64,000 bases of DNA from Notolepis coatsorum (GCA_963971535.1 OZ020589.1:71332843-71396842); one strand, 5' to 3'; positions 20,364-31,799 are shown, counted from the stretch's first letter. Notes: generated from the sequence alone by a model not told the origin. Numbers and translations are program-made.

Positions 20364-21639
20364 CAGTGTTAATTTTGTTGACTAAATTGATGACGAAAGA
20401 TGTTCGTCAACGAAGGTTTTTTTCATGACGACAACGAGACGTGACGTCACGTTATTGAAGACCACGTGACGCCAACGCGACTAAATAGTTAATTATATAT
20501 CGTTGACCACAACTGACGACACGAAAATGTAATTTACAAAAACCTGGACGAAATTTCTCTTCATGTATGTTGATATTGTTGACTAAAACAAGACGAGACA
20601 AAATAATTATAACTTTTCGAATTATTATTTCAGTATTTCCGTTTCCGGCTGTGACGTGAGTCTCTGCAGCAGGCAGGTGACGCAGGCGCGTGGGGCTTTC
20701 ATTCTGTCCCTGACACAGCACAAGCACGGAGGTAGAAAGACCAGTAGGTGGCATTACTGCATTATCAAAGAGCTGAGCCGCCCCCCTCAGGCCCTTACTC
20801 AGTCAGACAATGGCGACCGCGAACCAACAGCAACAGGGTCTCAAGTTAATGATCAATTATCCCGTGGGCTTGGAAGAAAACGAAGACCAGACCTCTGGGC
20901 ATACTTTAGATATATAGAGCTCGAAGGACTGACGGAATGTATTGTTGAAAAAAGTTAAACACGAGGAGAGGCCGCTCAGGCTGGGGAGAAATGTGGTCAT
21001 CGGATGAAGGGAAAAAACACCACTAATCTCAAACGCCATCTGAAGACATTCCACAAGGAAATCCAGGTAAATGTAAAAATGCATTAGCACCATATGACTG
21101 AATTTGTGGTGGATTAGTCTGTCTGTTGTAACTTGCTAGCCCCCTGATGCTAACGCTACTCTAGCCACATGACGGCTTTGCTGTAAGATGATAATATTGT
21201 GTTGTGTTCTCATCTTCGCTGTAAGATGATAATATTGTGTTGTGTTCTCATCTTTGCTCCATTCACAGATCGACAGTGAGTGCACCCTTCCTGTATATTA
21301 CTTGTGCTGCAGACTCAGATTCCCCTAGGTTAAAAAAAAAATACGCAATTTAAATCAGAATATGTTCCATGTTGACTATTTCTGACTTCTGACAAGTTTT
21401 TTTCCATTGACTAAAAATAGACAAAAATTTCATCCGTTTTCATCGACTAAATCTAGACGAAAACAAAAAAGACAAAATTGAGACAAAAACTGACTAAGAC
21501 TAAAATGCTCAGACATTTAGTTGACTAAAACTGACTACACGAAAAATAAATGAAAATGACTAAATATGATGAAAACGAAAAAGGAGCACATGACACATGA
21601 CTAAAACTAAAATGAAAATAGCTGCCAAAATTAACACTG
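20364..21639 (+). mobile_element. hAT element with transposase BED exon
   Basis: The terminal inverted repeats are CAGTGTTAATTTTG (20364) and its complement ending at 21639. The 8-bp TSD GCTGCTGG is perfect at 20356-20363 and 21640-21647. Subterminal regions are full of GACTAAA and ACGAAAA repeats. At 1276 bp it cannot encode a full hAT transposase, but a BED-type zinc-finger exon remains (20810-21067). Confidence 0.9.
20810..21067 (+). pseudogene. BED zinc-finger exon of a hAT transposase, frameshifted
   Basis: One frame gives KRRPDLWAYFRYIELEGLTE with a Cys soon after. A second frame gives EKCGHRMKGKNTTNLKRHLK and TFHKEIQ, and ends at a GTAAAT donor at 21067/21068. A W/F-rich start, a Cys-containing turn and a (K)NTTNLKRHL-x-x-x-H finish are the parts of a BED finger, which binds element ends in hAT transposases. 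The break between the frames near 20955 means this exon is not functional as it stands. Confidence 0.65.
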
Positions 21640-21699
21640 GCTGCTGGCTGTCAACATGAATAGTCAATTACACCCGAACAACGTCTCCTCCAGTTACTG

Positions 21700-21830
21700 A
21701 AACACTGTCTATCTGTATGTCATATGTTATGATGCATTGAAAATGGGGGACCCTGATGTAAACAAGACGAAAGTCTTTCTGTGGTCTGCATCCCCTTAAC
21801 AATTGTGTGTATTGAGCTGTAGATGCATTC
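21700..21830 (+). mobile_element. LINE 3' end fragment
   Basis: Contains TGAAAATGGGGGACCCTGAT, ACAAGACGAAAGTCTTTCTG and CTTAACAATTGTGTGTATTG, the same 3' end as at 27160-27300. It stops before the usual TCAA tail, at ATTGAGCTGT next to the LTR element insertion site. Confidence 0.65.
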
Positions 21831-21834
21831 GTTG

Positions 21835-23378
21835 TGTTAGGAATTCAATCCACCCAAGTCCTTTAATTGATATTAGTATGGACCAGCTGACCAGAGATTC
21901 AAAGGGACAAAGTTGTATTTCTCAGACGGTGTCTTTATTGTTGATCACATAGAGAAGAGAACTCTCCTGCAGCCCACGGGCTCAGCCTCTCGCAGAATGA
22001 AGACACACATGACAGCGATTTATATACCCTCATGCACAAAGAGAGAAGGGGAGGGGTGTGTGTGTGCCTGTGCGTGTATGTATGTGTGCCTGTGTCAGAA
22101 GGGGGGCTAGGAGGGTAATGACTTCCAGATGTAGCTACAGCCCCAACAACCAACAAATCAAGATGGGTGCAGCAATGGGGTCATCAGGTCACCAAAGCCA
22201 GAGAGAGACACAGACAGTGAGACGCCCAGGCCCCCCTACAGGGTGCAGCCTGCACAAGCACAGATATAAGATATCAGACATTAACAAACTGAAGAACCTA
22301 TCAACTTAAGATATTCAACATCAAATATTACTAGATCAATGAACTAAACCTATCAATCCCCCTTTGACATATAAATCAAATATGTCACACAACAGTTCAT
22401 TGATGGATCTGTATCCATCGATTGTCATCCATTACACGCATCACACCTAAACCAGAAGGGATACACAACGGTCAGAGAGAGGAGATAGAGATAGAGTGAG
22501 GGGGGGGAGCGGGAGAGAGAGAGAAGAAGAAAGAGAGAGAGACACAGATTTGCAACTTTTCAGACAATACACTTAACCCCCCCTTACTCAGGTACACCCA
22601 ACATCTATCAGGGCGCTTCCTTCCCTCTGTTACAGTACACCCCCATCTTGGGCCGGCCCCGTCTTCTAGGGCAAGGGCCCCTTCCTGAGCTGGTCCCCGT
22701 TCCAGGGCGCGGTCCTATAGGCAAAAGTGTCTCCTCTGGTCTGCTGCCTCAGTGTCTCTGGGCTGTCCTCTCCACCTCCGTCCAGCTGGCCCGTCTCTTC
22801 AGCTCTGCCTCAGTGGCTCTCCTCCTGCTGTTCTTCCTCCTGTCGTAGATGATCTGCGGTGCCTGGCCCCTGCTGCTCAGCTGCCTCCTCCTCCAGTCTG
22901 CCCCTCTTCATCTCCGGCCTGTCCTCCGTCTCCTCCTGCCTGTCTTCTGGTCGAGGGTCGTCTAGTGGTCTCGTCTCGGACGTCTGAGGGGCTGCTGCTG
23001 GCATCTCTCCCCTGATTCAGACACGCTGCAGACAGCTGGTAGTGAATGTCTGGATCTTCTTCCTCGTTCTGATGTCAGGAGTCTCGTTCCGTCCTGGTCA
23101 GCTGGCCCAAAAACCAATCTCAGCAGCGCCTCCATCTTGTTAGGATATATCAATCCACCCAAGTCCTTTAATTGATATTAGTATGAACCAGCTGACCAGA
23201 TATTCAGAGCGACAAAGTTGTATTCACGGAGTCTTTATTGTTGATCACACAGAGAAGAGAACTCTCCTGCAGCCCACGGGCTCAGCCTCGCAGAATGAAG
23301 ACACATGACAGCGATTTATATACCCTCATGCACAAAGAGAGAAGGGGAGGGGTGTGTGTGTGCCTGTGCGTGTGTATG

Positions 23379-23422
<44 letters not shown>

Positions 23423-23724
23423 ATGTATGTATGTATGTATGTATGTGTGTGTGTGTGTGTGTGCCTGTGTCAGAAGAAGGGGGGCTAGGAGGGTAATGAC
23501 TTCCAGATGTAGCTACAGCCCCAACAACCAACAAATCAAGATGGGTGCAGCAACGGGGTCATCAGGTCACTCAAGCCAGAGAGAGACACAGAGACGCCCA
23601 GGCCCCCCTACAGGGTGCAGCCTGCACGAGCACAGATATAAGATATCAGACATTAACGAACTGAAGAACCTATCAACTTAAGATATTCGACATCAAATAT
23701 TACTAGATCAATGAACTAAAAACA
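21835..23724 (-). mobile_element. Short non-autonomous LTR retrotransposon
   Basis: Two direct long repeats, 21835-22355 and 23138-23724, each with TG..CA ends on the minus strand, flank about 780 bases. A purine-rich tract (AAAGGGGGA on the minus strand) lies just inside the downstream LTR, as for a polypurine tract, so the element runs on the minus strand. The 4-bp TSD GTTG is at 21831-21834 and 23725-23728. The upstream LTR is longer because of GT and ATGT expansion at 23365-23460. No protease, reverse transcriptase or integrase frame is visible. A short minus frame just inside the upstream LTR (from about 23132) may be the start of a gag relic. The primer-binding site is not certain. Confidence 0.85.
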
Positions 23725-24009
23725 GTTGTAGAACGTCCTCTCCTTCAAAAAGACACTGTCATGTCACTGTTAATAAAATGTTCAATCAATCAATCAATCC
23801 AATAACAACTGCTCACTTCACTCTTAGATGGAATGCGTTGAAACACCGCACCTCCGAGCTGCTTCTAGACACGGAGTCAACTTCTCTTTTTTTTTTACCA
23901 ACTTTTTCTGTGGATGGTTTTGTGAATAAATCTTCAATTAATGTGTGTTTATTATATAGAAATAAGGTTGGATGAATTCGGCAATTGTATAAAAGACATT
24001 ACACCACTT

Positions 24010-24460
24010 GTAGTTGTGCGTTATAATAATTAGATCATGCCTAGGGGGGTCTAACGACCACCCCTAGGCATGACCTAATTCTTATAATGCACTCCTGCAC
24101 GTGATGTAATGCTTAAGTAGAGGACCGCAGGGTGGTGATGGAAGCGCTTGCGGCCACCAGCCTCAGCGCACACACACACACACACACACGCACACTATAC
24201 GAGCAATGAATCATTCCAGCAGCAGTAGGCTTATATTATTCTAATGATTAGGAGATCGCAGATACTCTAGTCTATGTGCTGCTTACAGTACGCTAAGATG
24301 TGTAGTGTACTGTACTGTAGTAGAACTACAGTATGACTACTATAGGGCAGCGCATACAGTATCTGCGATCTCGTAATAAAACAAGTCATTATGCAAGTCG
24401 TAGACTATACAGTACACGCGCATGTGTGTGTGCGCACGCTGAGGCAGGTGGCCAGTGCGA
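24010..24460. repeat. Imperfect palindrome
   Basis: Nested inverted pairs are visible. GATCATGCCTAGGGG (24030) pairs with CCCCTAGGCATGACC (24060), and AGATCGCAGATACTC (24250) with a GTATCTGCGATCTCG (24358) partner. Outermost is a looser GCGCACACACACAC and GTGTGTGCGCACGC pair. It could be a decayed foldback element; no gene is present. Confidence 0.55.
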
Positions 24461-24879
24461 TGACAATACATTTGAATCTAATAAAATGTTGATCCGTCCA
24501 AAGCGCTTCCATGCTACCTGTTGAATACGGGGATCAGTGATGTACGATCATTCAGGGGTCCGCAGCTGCGATCATTTGGCAAGTTAAGACAACCTCTCCA
24601 CGCGTTGATGAATCCGGGGGTAACTGTCGTAGGCTTTCTCTTACAAACTTCTAAGGAGGTTGTCGTAAGAGAAAACTTAAGACAATGTTGGTGAATGAGG
24701 TCCAATGTCCCTGTTACAGTTATAGAACGTATATGGACGGACACTGTACAGTTGTGAGTAGGCTACTGTCCTTTGGACGACTGGATTTGGTTGTTAAAGA
24801 ACCCAGGGTGCCGATCACAAAGAGTAGGGGGTTCCTTGACGTTCCTGGTCAAATTCCCAATCAGGTCTCTGACATCAAG

Positions 24880-25135
24880 GCCACCTAATCATCTCTTCCC
24901 CTTAATTGGTTGATATCAATCCCTGTCTCGTGAGCCGTTCAGCCATTGTGTAGTGTGATTTGTGCCTGGTGCCAGTGTATGGCAGCCATTGAGCCTGTGT
25001 AGGTTGGGTGCTACACAGTGGTGGTGAATGAGGCAAATTCCAATTACCCTACATTAAAAAAAATAAACAAGCGTTTTGAGTGTGTTTAGAAAAGCGCTAT
25101 ATAAACGCAACGATCATTCATTCATTCATTCAAGA
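24880..25135 (+). mobile_element. Fish LINE/SINE-type 3' tail
   Basis: It contains GGTTGGGTGCTACACAGTGG, GGTGAATGAGG, then AAGCGTTTTGAGTGTGTTTA and GAAAAGCGCTATATAAACGC followed by ATTC repeats. This tail form is shared by many teleost L2-like LINEs and the SINEs that use them. No coding part is present. Confidence 0.55.
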
Positions 25136-25860
25136 TATAGGTACCGTGTTTGTCATGTCTTCTTCTGTGTTTTTCCCATACATTACGCACTCCTATGCAG
25201 AGAGTTGGATGATGTTTCACTGTCAAACATATTTGGCCAAAGTAAACTAACCATGGTGACTTAAACTAAACTCATATTATTTTCCCTTAAATGAACACAT
25301 CAACATTATTGGAAATGCGCTTACCAACTTCTCCAGTCAGACAAGAGCATAAATACCAATTTCCTCTCTGTGTTCAGTAGAAAGCCTGGCTGCAAGCTAG
25401 CCTAGCATAGCACAAATAAATGGAACCAGCTAACCTAGCTGTTGGCCAAAAACACCCCTCCCAGTGTTTTAAGCTAGACTAGTGGTCTGTATCTGCTTCC
25501 ATTAATTTGTGCTAAAATAGCTTTCTACTGAACAAACAGAATAGAACGTTAGGAGTGTGTGAGTCTGTCTTGCTCTCCAGTCATGTGTCTCAGGCCAGCT
25601 TCCAGGCTCTGTTTGCTCTGCCCGACCTAAGCCATTGTTTCCCCTGGGGAGTCGGATGGTGCCACAAGCTCAGACCCATATTATTTCACGTTCAGTGTTC
25701 CCCTCAGTGCTCCCTTTTTGAAGTGTGTAATATGGGTGTCTAGTGTGTAGCCCCCTAGTGTGAGGTTTCGGGGCTTGCAGTATATTTGCCTGTGCTAAGT
25801 GCGTATTGAGCTGGATGTTATCCATGAGTGCCATGTTTAATCTGACCCCAGAGTGCTGTG
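25136..25860. other. DNA without recognisable gene
   Basis: Mixed-composition DNA with a few short open frames. I see no repeat boundaries, RNA genes or protein motifs. Confidence 0.3.
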
Positions 25861-25978
25861 CTGTTTTATCACCTGACTTGGTTCACGGAAAGTCTTCATA
25901 GATGCTATACTGGACTGTGGGGTCTCTGTGACCTACCCTTGCATCTCTCATATATAATATGAACTTCTTACATATTTA

Positions 25979-26829
25979 ATGGATACAATCCTACCTGGAG
26001 GGGAGAGAACAGATGGTGGAGGTAAACGGTACCCTATCCCCCCCCTCACAGTGAACTGTGGTGTTCCACAAGGAAGCATACTAGGACCACTACTGTTCCT
26101 AATTTATGCAAATGACATGTCGTCAGCTTGTGACTGCAACTTGTTCCTGTTTGCGGACGACTCAGCCCTGCTGGTCTCTGACAAGAACAAGTTACAGGTT
26201 GAAAAAACCCTCAGCTCGGAACTAGGCAAAATCTGCATATGGCTCGCCGACAACAAACTATCATTACACATGGGCAAAACAGAGTCCATTCTCTTCGGTT
26301 CAAATAACAAACTCAGCTAAACCGACGGCTTCTCGGTTACAGTGGGTGACAATATTGTCACAAGGAAAGATGAAATTACCTACCTGGGTTCCATCCTAGA
26401 GGCTAATCTTTCCTGTGACAAAATAATAATAATTTAGGACCTGCTCCGAGGTCATCAATCGGCACACATGCGATGCATGCATGCAATTCGTATCTGCGAT
26501 TAACCCATCCCGTCGTCCTTCCCCCCCAAGGGCAGCCGGGAGCAGACAGGCGTCACTACACGACCAAGGTACCCATGTACATGTCAAAATACTTCCCAAA
26601 GGTCAGTGAATACCACGATCACAACACCAGAGGGAGCTCCACAAATCATGTAAAACCCAGATTCGGCTCAAACAAGGGACTAAACACGTTTCGCAATTAT
26701 GCCACAACAATGTGGAACGCCCTACCCAAAGCTGTAAAGGAATGTGAATCACTACCCACCTTCAAAAACACTCTCAAAGAACACCTACGGGAGACTGCAA
26801 TTCAAAACTGGCCCCTACAAATGTCCTAA
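25979..26829 (+). pseudogene. LINE reverse-transcriptase fragment, internally deleted
   Basis: The first frame (25979-26320) holds the reverse transcriptase motifs GVPQGSILGPLLFLIYANDM and LFLFADDSALL, with the FADD catalytic box. It is followed by a patch (26340-26420) coding for DEITYLGSILEANLS in a shifted frame. The sequence then jumps, through an AATAATAATT patch, to the C-terminal end HDHNTRGSSTNHVKPRFGSN and MWNALPKAVKECESLPTF (to 26829). The middle part, present in the copy at 45055-45640, is missing. Motif spacing suggests the CR1/L2/Rex1 side of the non-LTR tree. Dead copy. Confidence 0.8.
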
Positions 26830-27308
26830 CCCAGTTGTACAATAAAGACCAAGCATGGCTTTGTCAGTATTCCAATGTACAGCCCCACCCAACCTCCTCC
26901 AATGTACAGTTTCTATGTCAAATGTATGTCAGTATTCCAATGTACAGTGTGTGTCCCCCCCCCCCCCCACCTCCAATGTACAGCCCCACCCCACCTACCC
27001 AACCTCCCCCAATGCACAGTTTCTATGTCAAATGTATATACACTCTTTTTCTGGATTTTTTTAGTATCACAAACAGTACTGTATTTGAAAATCTGGTATG
27101 TCATAAATGTATAGATGTAGCAGTACTGTCTATCTGTATGTCGTGTGTGTCATATGATGAATTGAAAATGGGGGACCCTGATGGAAACAAGACGAAAGTC
27201 TTTCTCAGGTCTGCATCCTCTTAACAATTGTATGTATTGAGCTGTACTGTACTGTACCCATTCTGCAATCTGTTAATAAACTTTTCAATCAATCAATCAA
27301 TCAATCGC
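26830..27308 (+). mobile_element. 3' UTR of the same LINE with (TCAA)n tail
   Basis: Contains repeated AATGTACAG-C-rich phrases (26872-27020), then TGAAAATGGGGGACCCTGAT, ATCTGTTAATAAACTTTTCA and TCAATCAATCAATC. It follows directly from the frame ending at 26829 and supplies the full 3' end of this family. Confidence 0.75.
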
Positions 27309-27912
27309 AGCGGCCCGCCTGATCTCAAACCTACCGAAGTCGGCCCATGTCACCCCACTTCTTAGGGACCTGCACTGGCTCCCCATTGCTGCACGAATCC
27401 GCTTCAAGGCCCTCGACCTAGCATACCGTGCGGCAAAGGGAACCGCTCCCGCCTACCTCCGGTCAATGGTGTCTAACTACACACCCTCAAGACCCCTACG
27501 CTCTGCATCTTCTGGCCGCCTCAGACCTACTCCTATCCAAGCTCCGGGAGGGTCATCAAAGAGAAGTCGCCTATTCTCAGTCCTTGCCCCACAATGGTGG
27601 AATGAACTACCCACCCCAGTTAGGACAGCCGAATCACGTCCAATCTTTCGCCGTCGACTAAAGACGCACTTCTTCAACCATTATCTGAATTAAAAAAAAA
27701 AAAAAAAAAAAAAATCTAACCCTAACTAACCGTACTGTCATGCACTTGTCCTAATAAACTAACCTACACTGTAGCACTCAACACTTTGATGAACATTGTT
27801 ACTCAGCTGATAGAGTTGTGCCCTTCCTGATGGCTTGTCGTACAGAACTTGTAAGTCGCTTTGGATAAAAGCGTCAGCTAAATGACTAAATGTAAATGTA
27901 AATGTAAATGTC
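27304..27912 (+). mobile_element. L2-type LINE 3' end
   Basis: Open from 27304 to the stop at 27693. The translation includes HVTPLLRDLHWLPIAARIRF, SRLFSVLAPQWWNELP and RRRLKTHFFNHYLN, the standard C terminus of L2/CR1-like reverse transcriptase proteins. An A-rich stretch follows, then the tail GTCGCTTTGGATAAAAGCGT at 27855 and (TGTAAA)n. It is 5'-truncated and starts directly at the tail of the preceding LINE. Confidence 0.85.
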
Positions 27913-29063
27913 AATCAATCAATAATAAGCATCAATTTTTTCTCTAATCTTGACTGGGTCATGTTGTGTGTTTAGCCTCCAACAGAGCCCTGGTTTATGA
28001 CACTGGTGGCAGCACTGGGATCCAATTAGTCTAACTATGTAGGAGGCCAAGGACACAACTCTCAGCAAGCAATACATAATATATGTATTGCTTGTATAAT
28101 ATAGCGTGTATTGCGAATAAACTGCAATCGATAATCTATATTATGCATTTAGGCCTATAACTAGCGTTCTATGAATTACTGCTGAAAACGATAAAAACAT
28201 GCTTATATTCTAGACGGTATTTTTGTATGAATATATGAATGAAAAAGTATAACGTTCCTACATCCTGAACGATAGATAATCGATGCAATACAATTAAAAA
28301 AGTTATAGCCCTGCAAAGAAGGTGAACATCTCCATAGGCTTAGACTGGTGGCAGTGATCATACATTGATGGATATAAGCGTGGCAGTTAATGTGTTAAGG
28401 GATGCAGACCAGAGAAAGACTTTTGTCTTGTTTACATCAGGGTCCCCCATTTTCAATTCATGACATTTATGACATACACAACATACAGATATAAGAATCG
28501 AATCATCTAAACTAATCTAATCATGACATTTAAGACATGCATGACATAAAGATATATATATATATATCTCTGAGCACCTGAAGACTGTGCTATTAAACCA
28601 GGAAGGGCAGCACTATGTTGATAAGGCTGTCAGCACTGGCAGTAGCCTCCACTACTGTAGTGCCCTGCGCTCAGGGCCGCCTCAAGGGGCGTGCGAGCAG
28701 TGCCAGGGTATCTGCAGGTTTAGCCCAGTCAGATTTAAGGCTTTTTAAGACTTTTTAATGCCACTCAGAATTAAATTTAATACCAATTTCACAATAACAA
28801 AATGGCAAAAATCATGCAACGACACCAATTAGTTTAAGTTTAGGGACACGTTGGTCCAAAGATGTTTATTAAAAAATAACTTGGAAACTTAAAAATCTTG
28901 AACTTAAAGGAGTAACTGGATTGGATGAATTTCAACAAAGGGGTGACCAAACATAAATAGCAAATATAGCTATACAAAATATACCAGGGGCCAAGCAGCA
29001 AGTGCAACAGCCACATTTCCGTCAGAACACATACTACCATAGGACTGATACCTGTAAGAACAC

Positions 29064-29695
29064 ATGATTATCACCATAGGACTGATACCTGTCAGAACAC
29101 ATAACTATTACCACCCTCCCCAGGGTATCAAAAAAGTCAACCAACAAACAAGATTCTTGTGCCGGATCTCCTCTCTGGTAAACAAGAATACCCTGAAGAC
29201 TCTGGCAGGAGCACTCATTCAAGGGTACTACGACTATGCTTGCACCTCATGGTACCAAAGCACCTCAAAGGCCCTAAAAACAAGATTACAAACATCACAA
29301 AACAAACTGGTCAGACTACTGCTAAACCTCACTCCTAAAACCCACTTTACCCCTGCCCACATTCAAAACCGCTCTTAAAGAGCACCTACGGGAGGCTGCA
29401 ATTAGAAACTGGGCACCGTAAATGTCCAACCCCCCCCCCCCCCCCCCTCCTAATGTACAGTCTCCTCCCCATCATATGTATATATTTTCTGTTAGGATCT
29501 CTGGGTAACAGTACTGTATATTTGCATATGTCACAAATGTAACAGTACAGTTACTATGAATTGAAAATGGGGGACCCTGATGTAAACAAGACGAAAGTCT
29601 CTCTGGTCTGCATCCCCTTAACAATTGTGTGTATTGAGCCGTACTGTATTGTACCCATTCTGCAATCTGTTAATAAAGTTTTTCATTTATTCATC
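29064..29695 (+). pseudogene. LINE fragment, plus orientation
   Basis: The frame includes VNQQTRFLCRISSLVNKN, GALIQGYYDYACTSWYQS and QTSQNKLVRLLLNLTPKT, then jumps by an internal deletion at 29340-29370 to the C-terminal end (KTALKEHLREAA-like) and the 3' UTR. It ends near 29695 with TTAATAAAGTTTTTC. Same family as 25979-27308 and 45055-45640. Confidence 0.75.
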
Positions 29696-29719
29696 CAGTC
29701 GTTTTGTTTTTGTGGTTTG

Positions 29720-30010
29720 GTTGAATGAATGAAAACTTTGTTTAACAGATTGCAGAATGGGTACAATACAGTACGGCTCAATACACACAATTGTTAAGGG
29801 GATGCAGACCAGAGAAAGACGTTTGTCTTGTTTACATCAGGGTCCCCCATTTTCAATTCATAGTGACATTTATGGCATAGGGACATGATACAGGTATATA
29901 GTACTGTTACATTTGTGACATATACGATATGCAAATATACAGTACTGTTACCCATAGATCCTAACATACATATGATGGGAGGATACTGTACATTAGGAGG
30001 GGGTGGGTGG
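29720..30010 (-). mobile_element. LINE 3' end, minus orientation
   Basis: Almost the reverse complement of 29440-29695, including the ACAGTACTGTAT phrases and GGGACCCTGATGTAAACAAG. The two copies form an inverted pair separated by about 30 bases and can fold into a hairpin. Confidence 0.75.
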
Positions 30011-30091
30011 GAGGAAAAAATACATAGTGGGTGACTCTCATCGAACATAAACACAAACGTGCCCTTGTTTACATCCGTGAATAGATTATTT

Positions 30092-30382
30092 TCAAGTTAA
30101 GACCTCAGCTTCAAGCGTTGGCGTGGAGCCGCATGTTATCCAGACTTCTGTTGGTGCAGATGTTATAGTCCTACCTGAGATGGCGGGGCCGAAAAGAAAT
30201 TCGAAATAGTAGTTTGCAGGCGCCGTTTTTGCAGAGGTACGCTTAGCGCTGCTCAGCATGTGCGACTCGACTGCTCTTTTTTTGTTGTTGCAGCGGGCCT
30301 CGTAATGGTCTTTGACTGGGACCAACCATGGCGCAAACAGTGGATTGTCGAGCCAGTTCTCGTTAAATTGGCACTTTCCCAT
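30092..30382 (-). pseudogene. hAT-like transposase N-terminal relic
   Basis: Starts MGKCQFNENWLDNPLFAPWL followed by VPVKDHYEARC and, after a short gap, a VESHMLSSAKR segment. The opening KCxFN-x-x-W and WLxPV, then a Cys and a final His with SAKH-like residues, matches the degenerate zinc-finger start of a transposase group frequent in fish. The middle with the second Cys seems deleted. The rest of the frame (GPAISGRT and on) is not recognisable. It lies in the inner hAT and is probably its own relic. Confidence 0.5.
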
Positions 30383-31417
30383 ATTAACGAGTGCAAATGC
30401 TAAACTAAACGTAACGTTATCGCTTCCGCTTCGCCTTGCTAACGTTAGCTAGACTCCACTGGCACTGAAATTGTTCCCGGCCAACATAAGGACCTGTGTT
30501 GGTTCCGCCCCATTCCGGTCTGCGTGATGCTACAACGCGGCCAATAAAAACTCCAGACTTTATCTCCCGTTAACCGTTCTTCCCCAGATTTCATAATAAA
30601 ACATGACATGGCATTTTATCTTTCCTTTCTATGGCATTTTTAAGACCTCTGAAAATGGATTTAAGACATTTTAAGACAAACTAAGGCCTTAATTATTGAT
30701 AAACCAATTTAAGACTTTTTAAGACTTTTTAAGGATCCGCGGACACCCTGAGTGCGGTCGCACAGGGCCTCGCGAAAAAAAAAATATATATATAAATAAA
30801 TTATTATTATTCTTTTTTTTTTCTAAAAAAAAATTGAATGTTAACAATCACTTTCCATCACAGACCTAAAATCTAGTTTTGCTTACATGCTTATATATTT
30901 CACATTAGACACGTTTGTAGAATGTGTCTGACTTGTTCCGGGCTCTGCGGCTCTGCAGATATACTATTGGAGCTCTGCAGATATACTATTGGTTTCAACG
31001 AGGGGAGGGGTTACAGGTACAGGGTCTGACTATTCGGCGCTATCCACGGGAGTGCTGTGCAGCATCGGAGCAGAAGATATAACGCCGCGTGCCGTAAGCT
31101 TATCAATACCAAGTATAGTGATTAGGTTATGCCAAGACGAAGAGGACGTTCGGCAGATGGACTGAAGATGAAAGTTGTTGCGTGTTAGAAAGTTCAGTCA
31201 GGCTAGCTAAAGGTTAGCTAAAGGCAGGGACAGCTAACTAGCGTCAGCTACGTTATCGAGTGCTAACGTGTGGCAGATAAACTAGGAACAGACTCCCAAG
31301 TTCATCCCAACGGGGGGGACAATATTATGGACTGGTGAACTTTGTCATCTCCACGGTTGTCTCCTTCCTCTTGGACGTTTGGTGAGTTTTTAATGCAATC
31401 TATTCTGTTCCCGCCGT

Positions 31418-31429
<12 letters not shown>

Positions 31430-31455
<26 letters not shown>

Positions 31456-31456
31456 G

Positions 31457-31487
<31 letters not shown>

Positions 31488-31625
31488 GTCTCTCTTGCTC
31501 TCTCTCTCTGGCTCTCTCTCTCTCTCTTGCTCTCTCTCTCTCTCTTGCTCTCTCTCTCTCTTGCTCTCTCTCTCTCTCTCTTGCTCTCTCTCTCTCGCTC
31601 TCTCTGTCTCTCTCTCTCACTCAGT
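31430..31625. repeat. (CT)n-rich microsatellite
   Basis: Long CTCTCT runs with interspersed TTGCTC. Open frames on both strands are Ser/Leu or Arg/Glu low-complexity artefacts. The equivalent place in the reverse copy (11530-11600) is GA-rich, so the tract belongs to the element family. Confidence 0.9.
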
Positions 31626-31799
31626 GTGTTGCATCATGCAAGGGTCTGCTCACACTGCTCGTGCAGTTTGTGACGTGTGTACTAAGCTTATAGAGTTCAA
31701 TTAAAATAAGGCAAAACTGCAAATCTGCATGTCATGCTTGAAAAATTAACCTGGCTTTATGCATTTTCCCTGTTACTGCCAGGTGTACGACTGTACAGG

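Larger units (their letters stand above)
16001..24703. mobile_element. Outer DNA transposon carrying a nest of later insertions
   Basis: The left end GGGTCTCATTCACCAAC at 16001 is matched by the complement of GTTGGTGAATGAGGTCC ending at 24703 (14 of 17 positions). Between them lie, in order, two piggyBac MITEs, a LINE fragment, a hAT, a LINE 3' end, an LTR element and a palindrome. Without them the original element would be short. Superfamily is uncertain because no clear target duplication is visible (AAT or AATG flank both sides). Confidence 0.5.
28704..30750 (-). mobile_element. Inner hAT element with short TSD
   Basis: Ends CAGGGTATCTGCAGG (28704) and, reversed, CAGGGTGTCCGCGG (30750). 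Next to both are TTTTTAAGACTTTTTAA-type subterminal repeats. Flanks share AGTGC (28699-28703 and 30751-30755). A 5-bp duplication is shorter than the usual 8 for hAT. An N-terminal transposase relic on the minus strand (30092-30382) and two inverted LINE 3' ends lie inside. Confidence 0.65.

Noticed and set aside
22752..23015. Plus-strand Pro/Leu/Ser-rich frames
   Set aside because: They lie antisense to the interior of the minus-oriented LTR element and reflect its GC-rich composition.
31342..31704. A 120-residue Ser/Leu frame and its Arg/Glu counterpart
   Set aside because: Both are translations of a CT/GA microsatellite.
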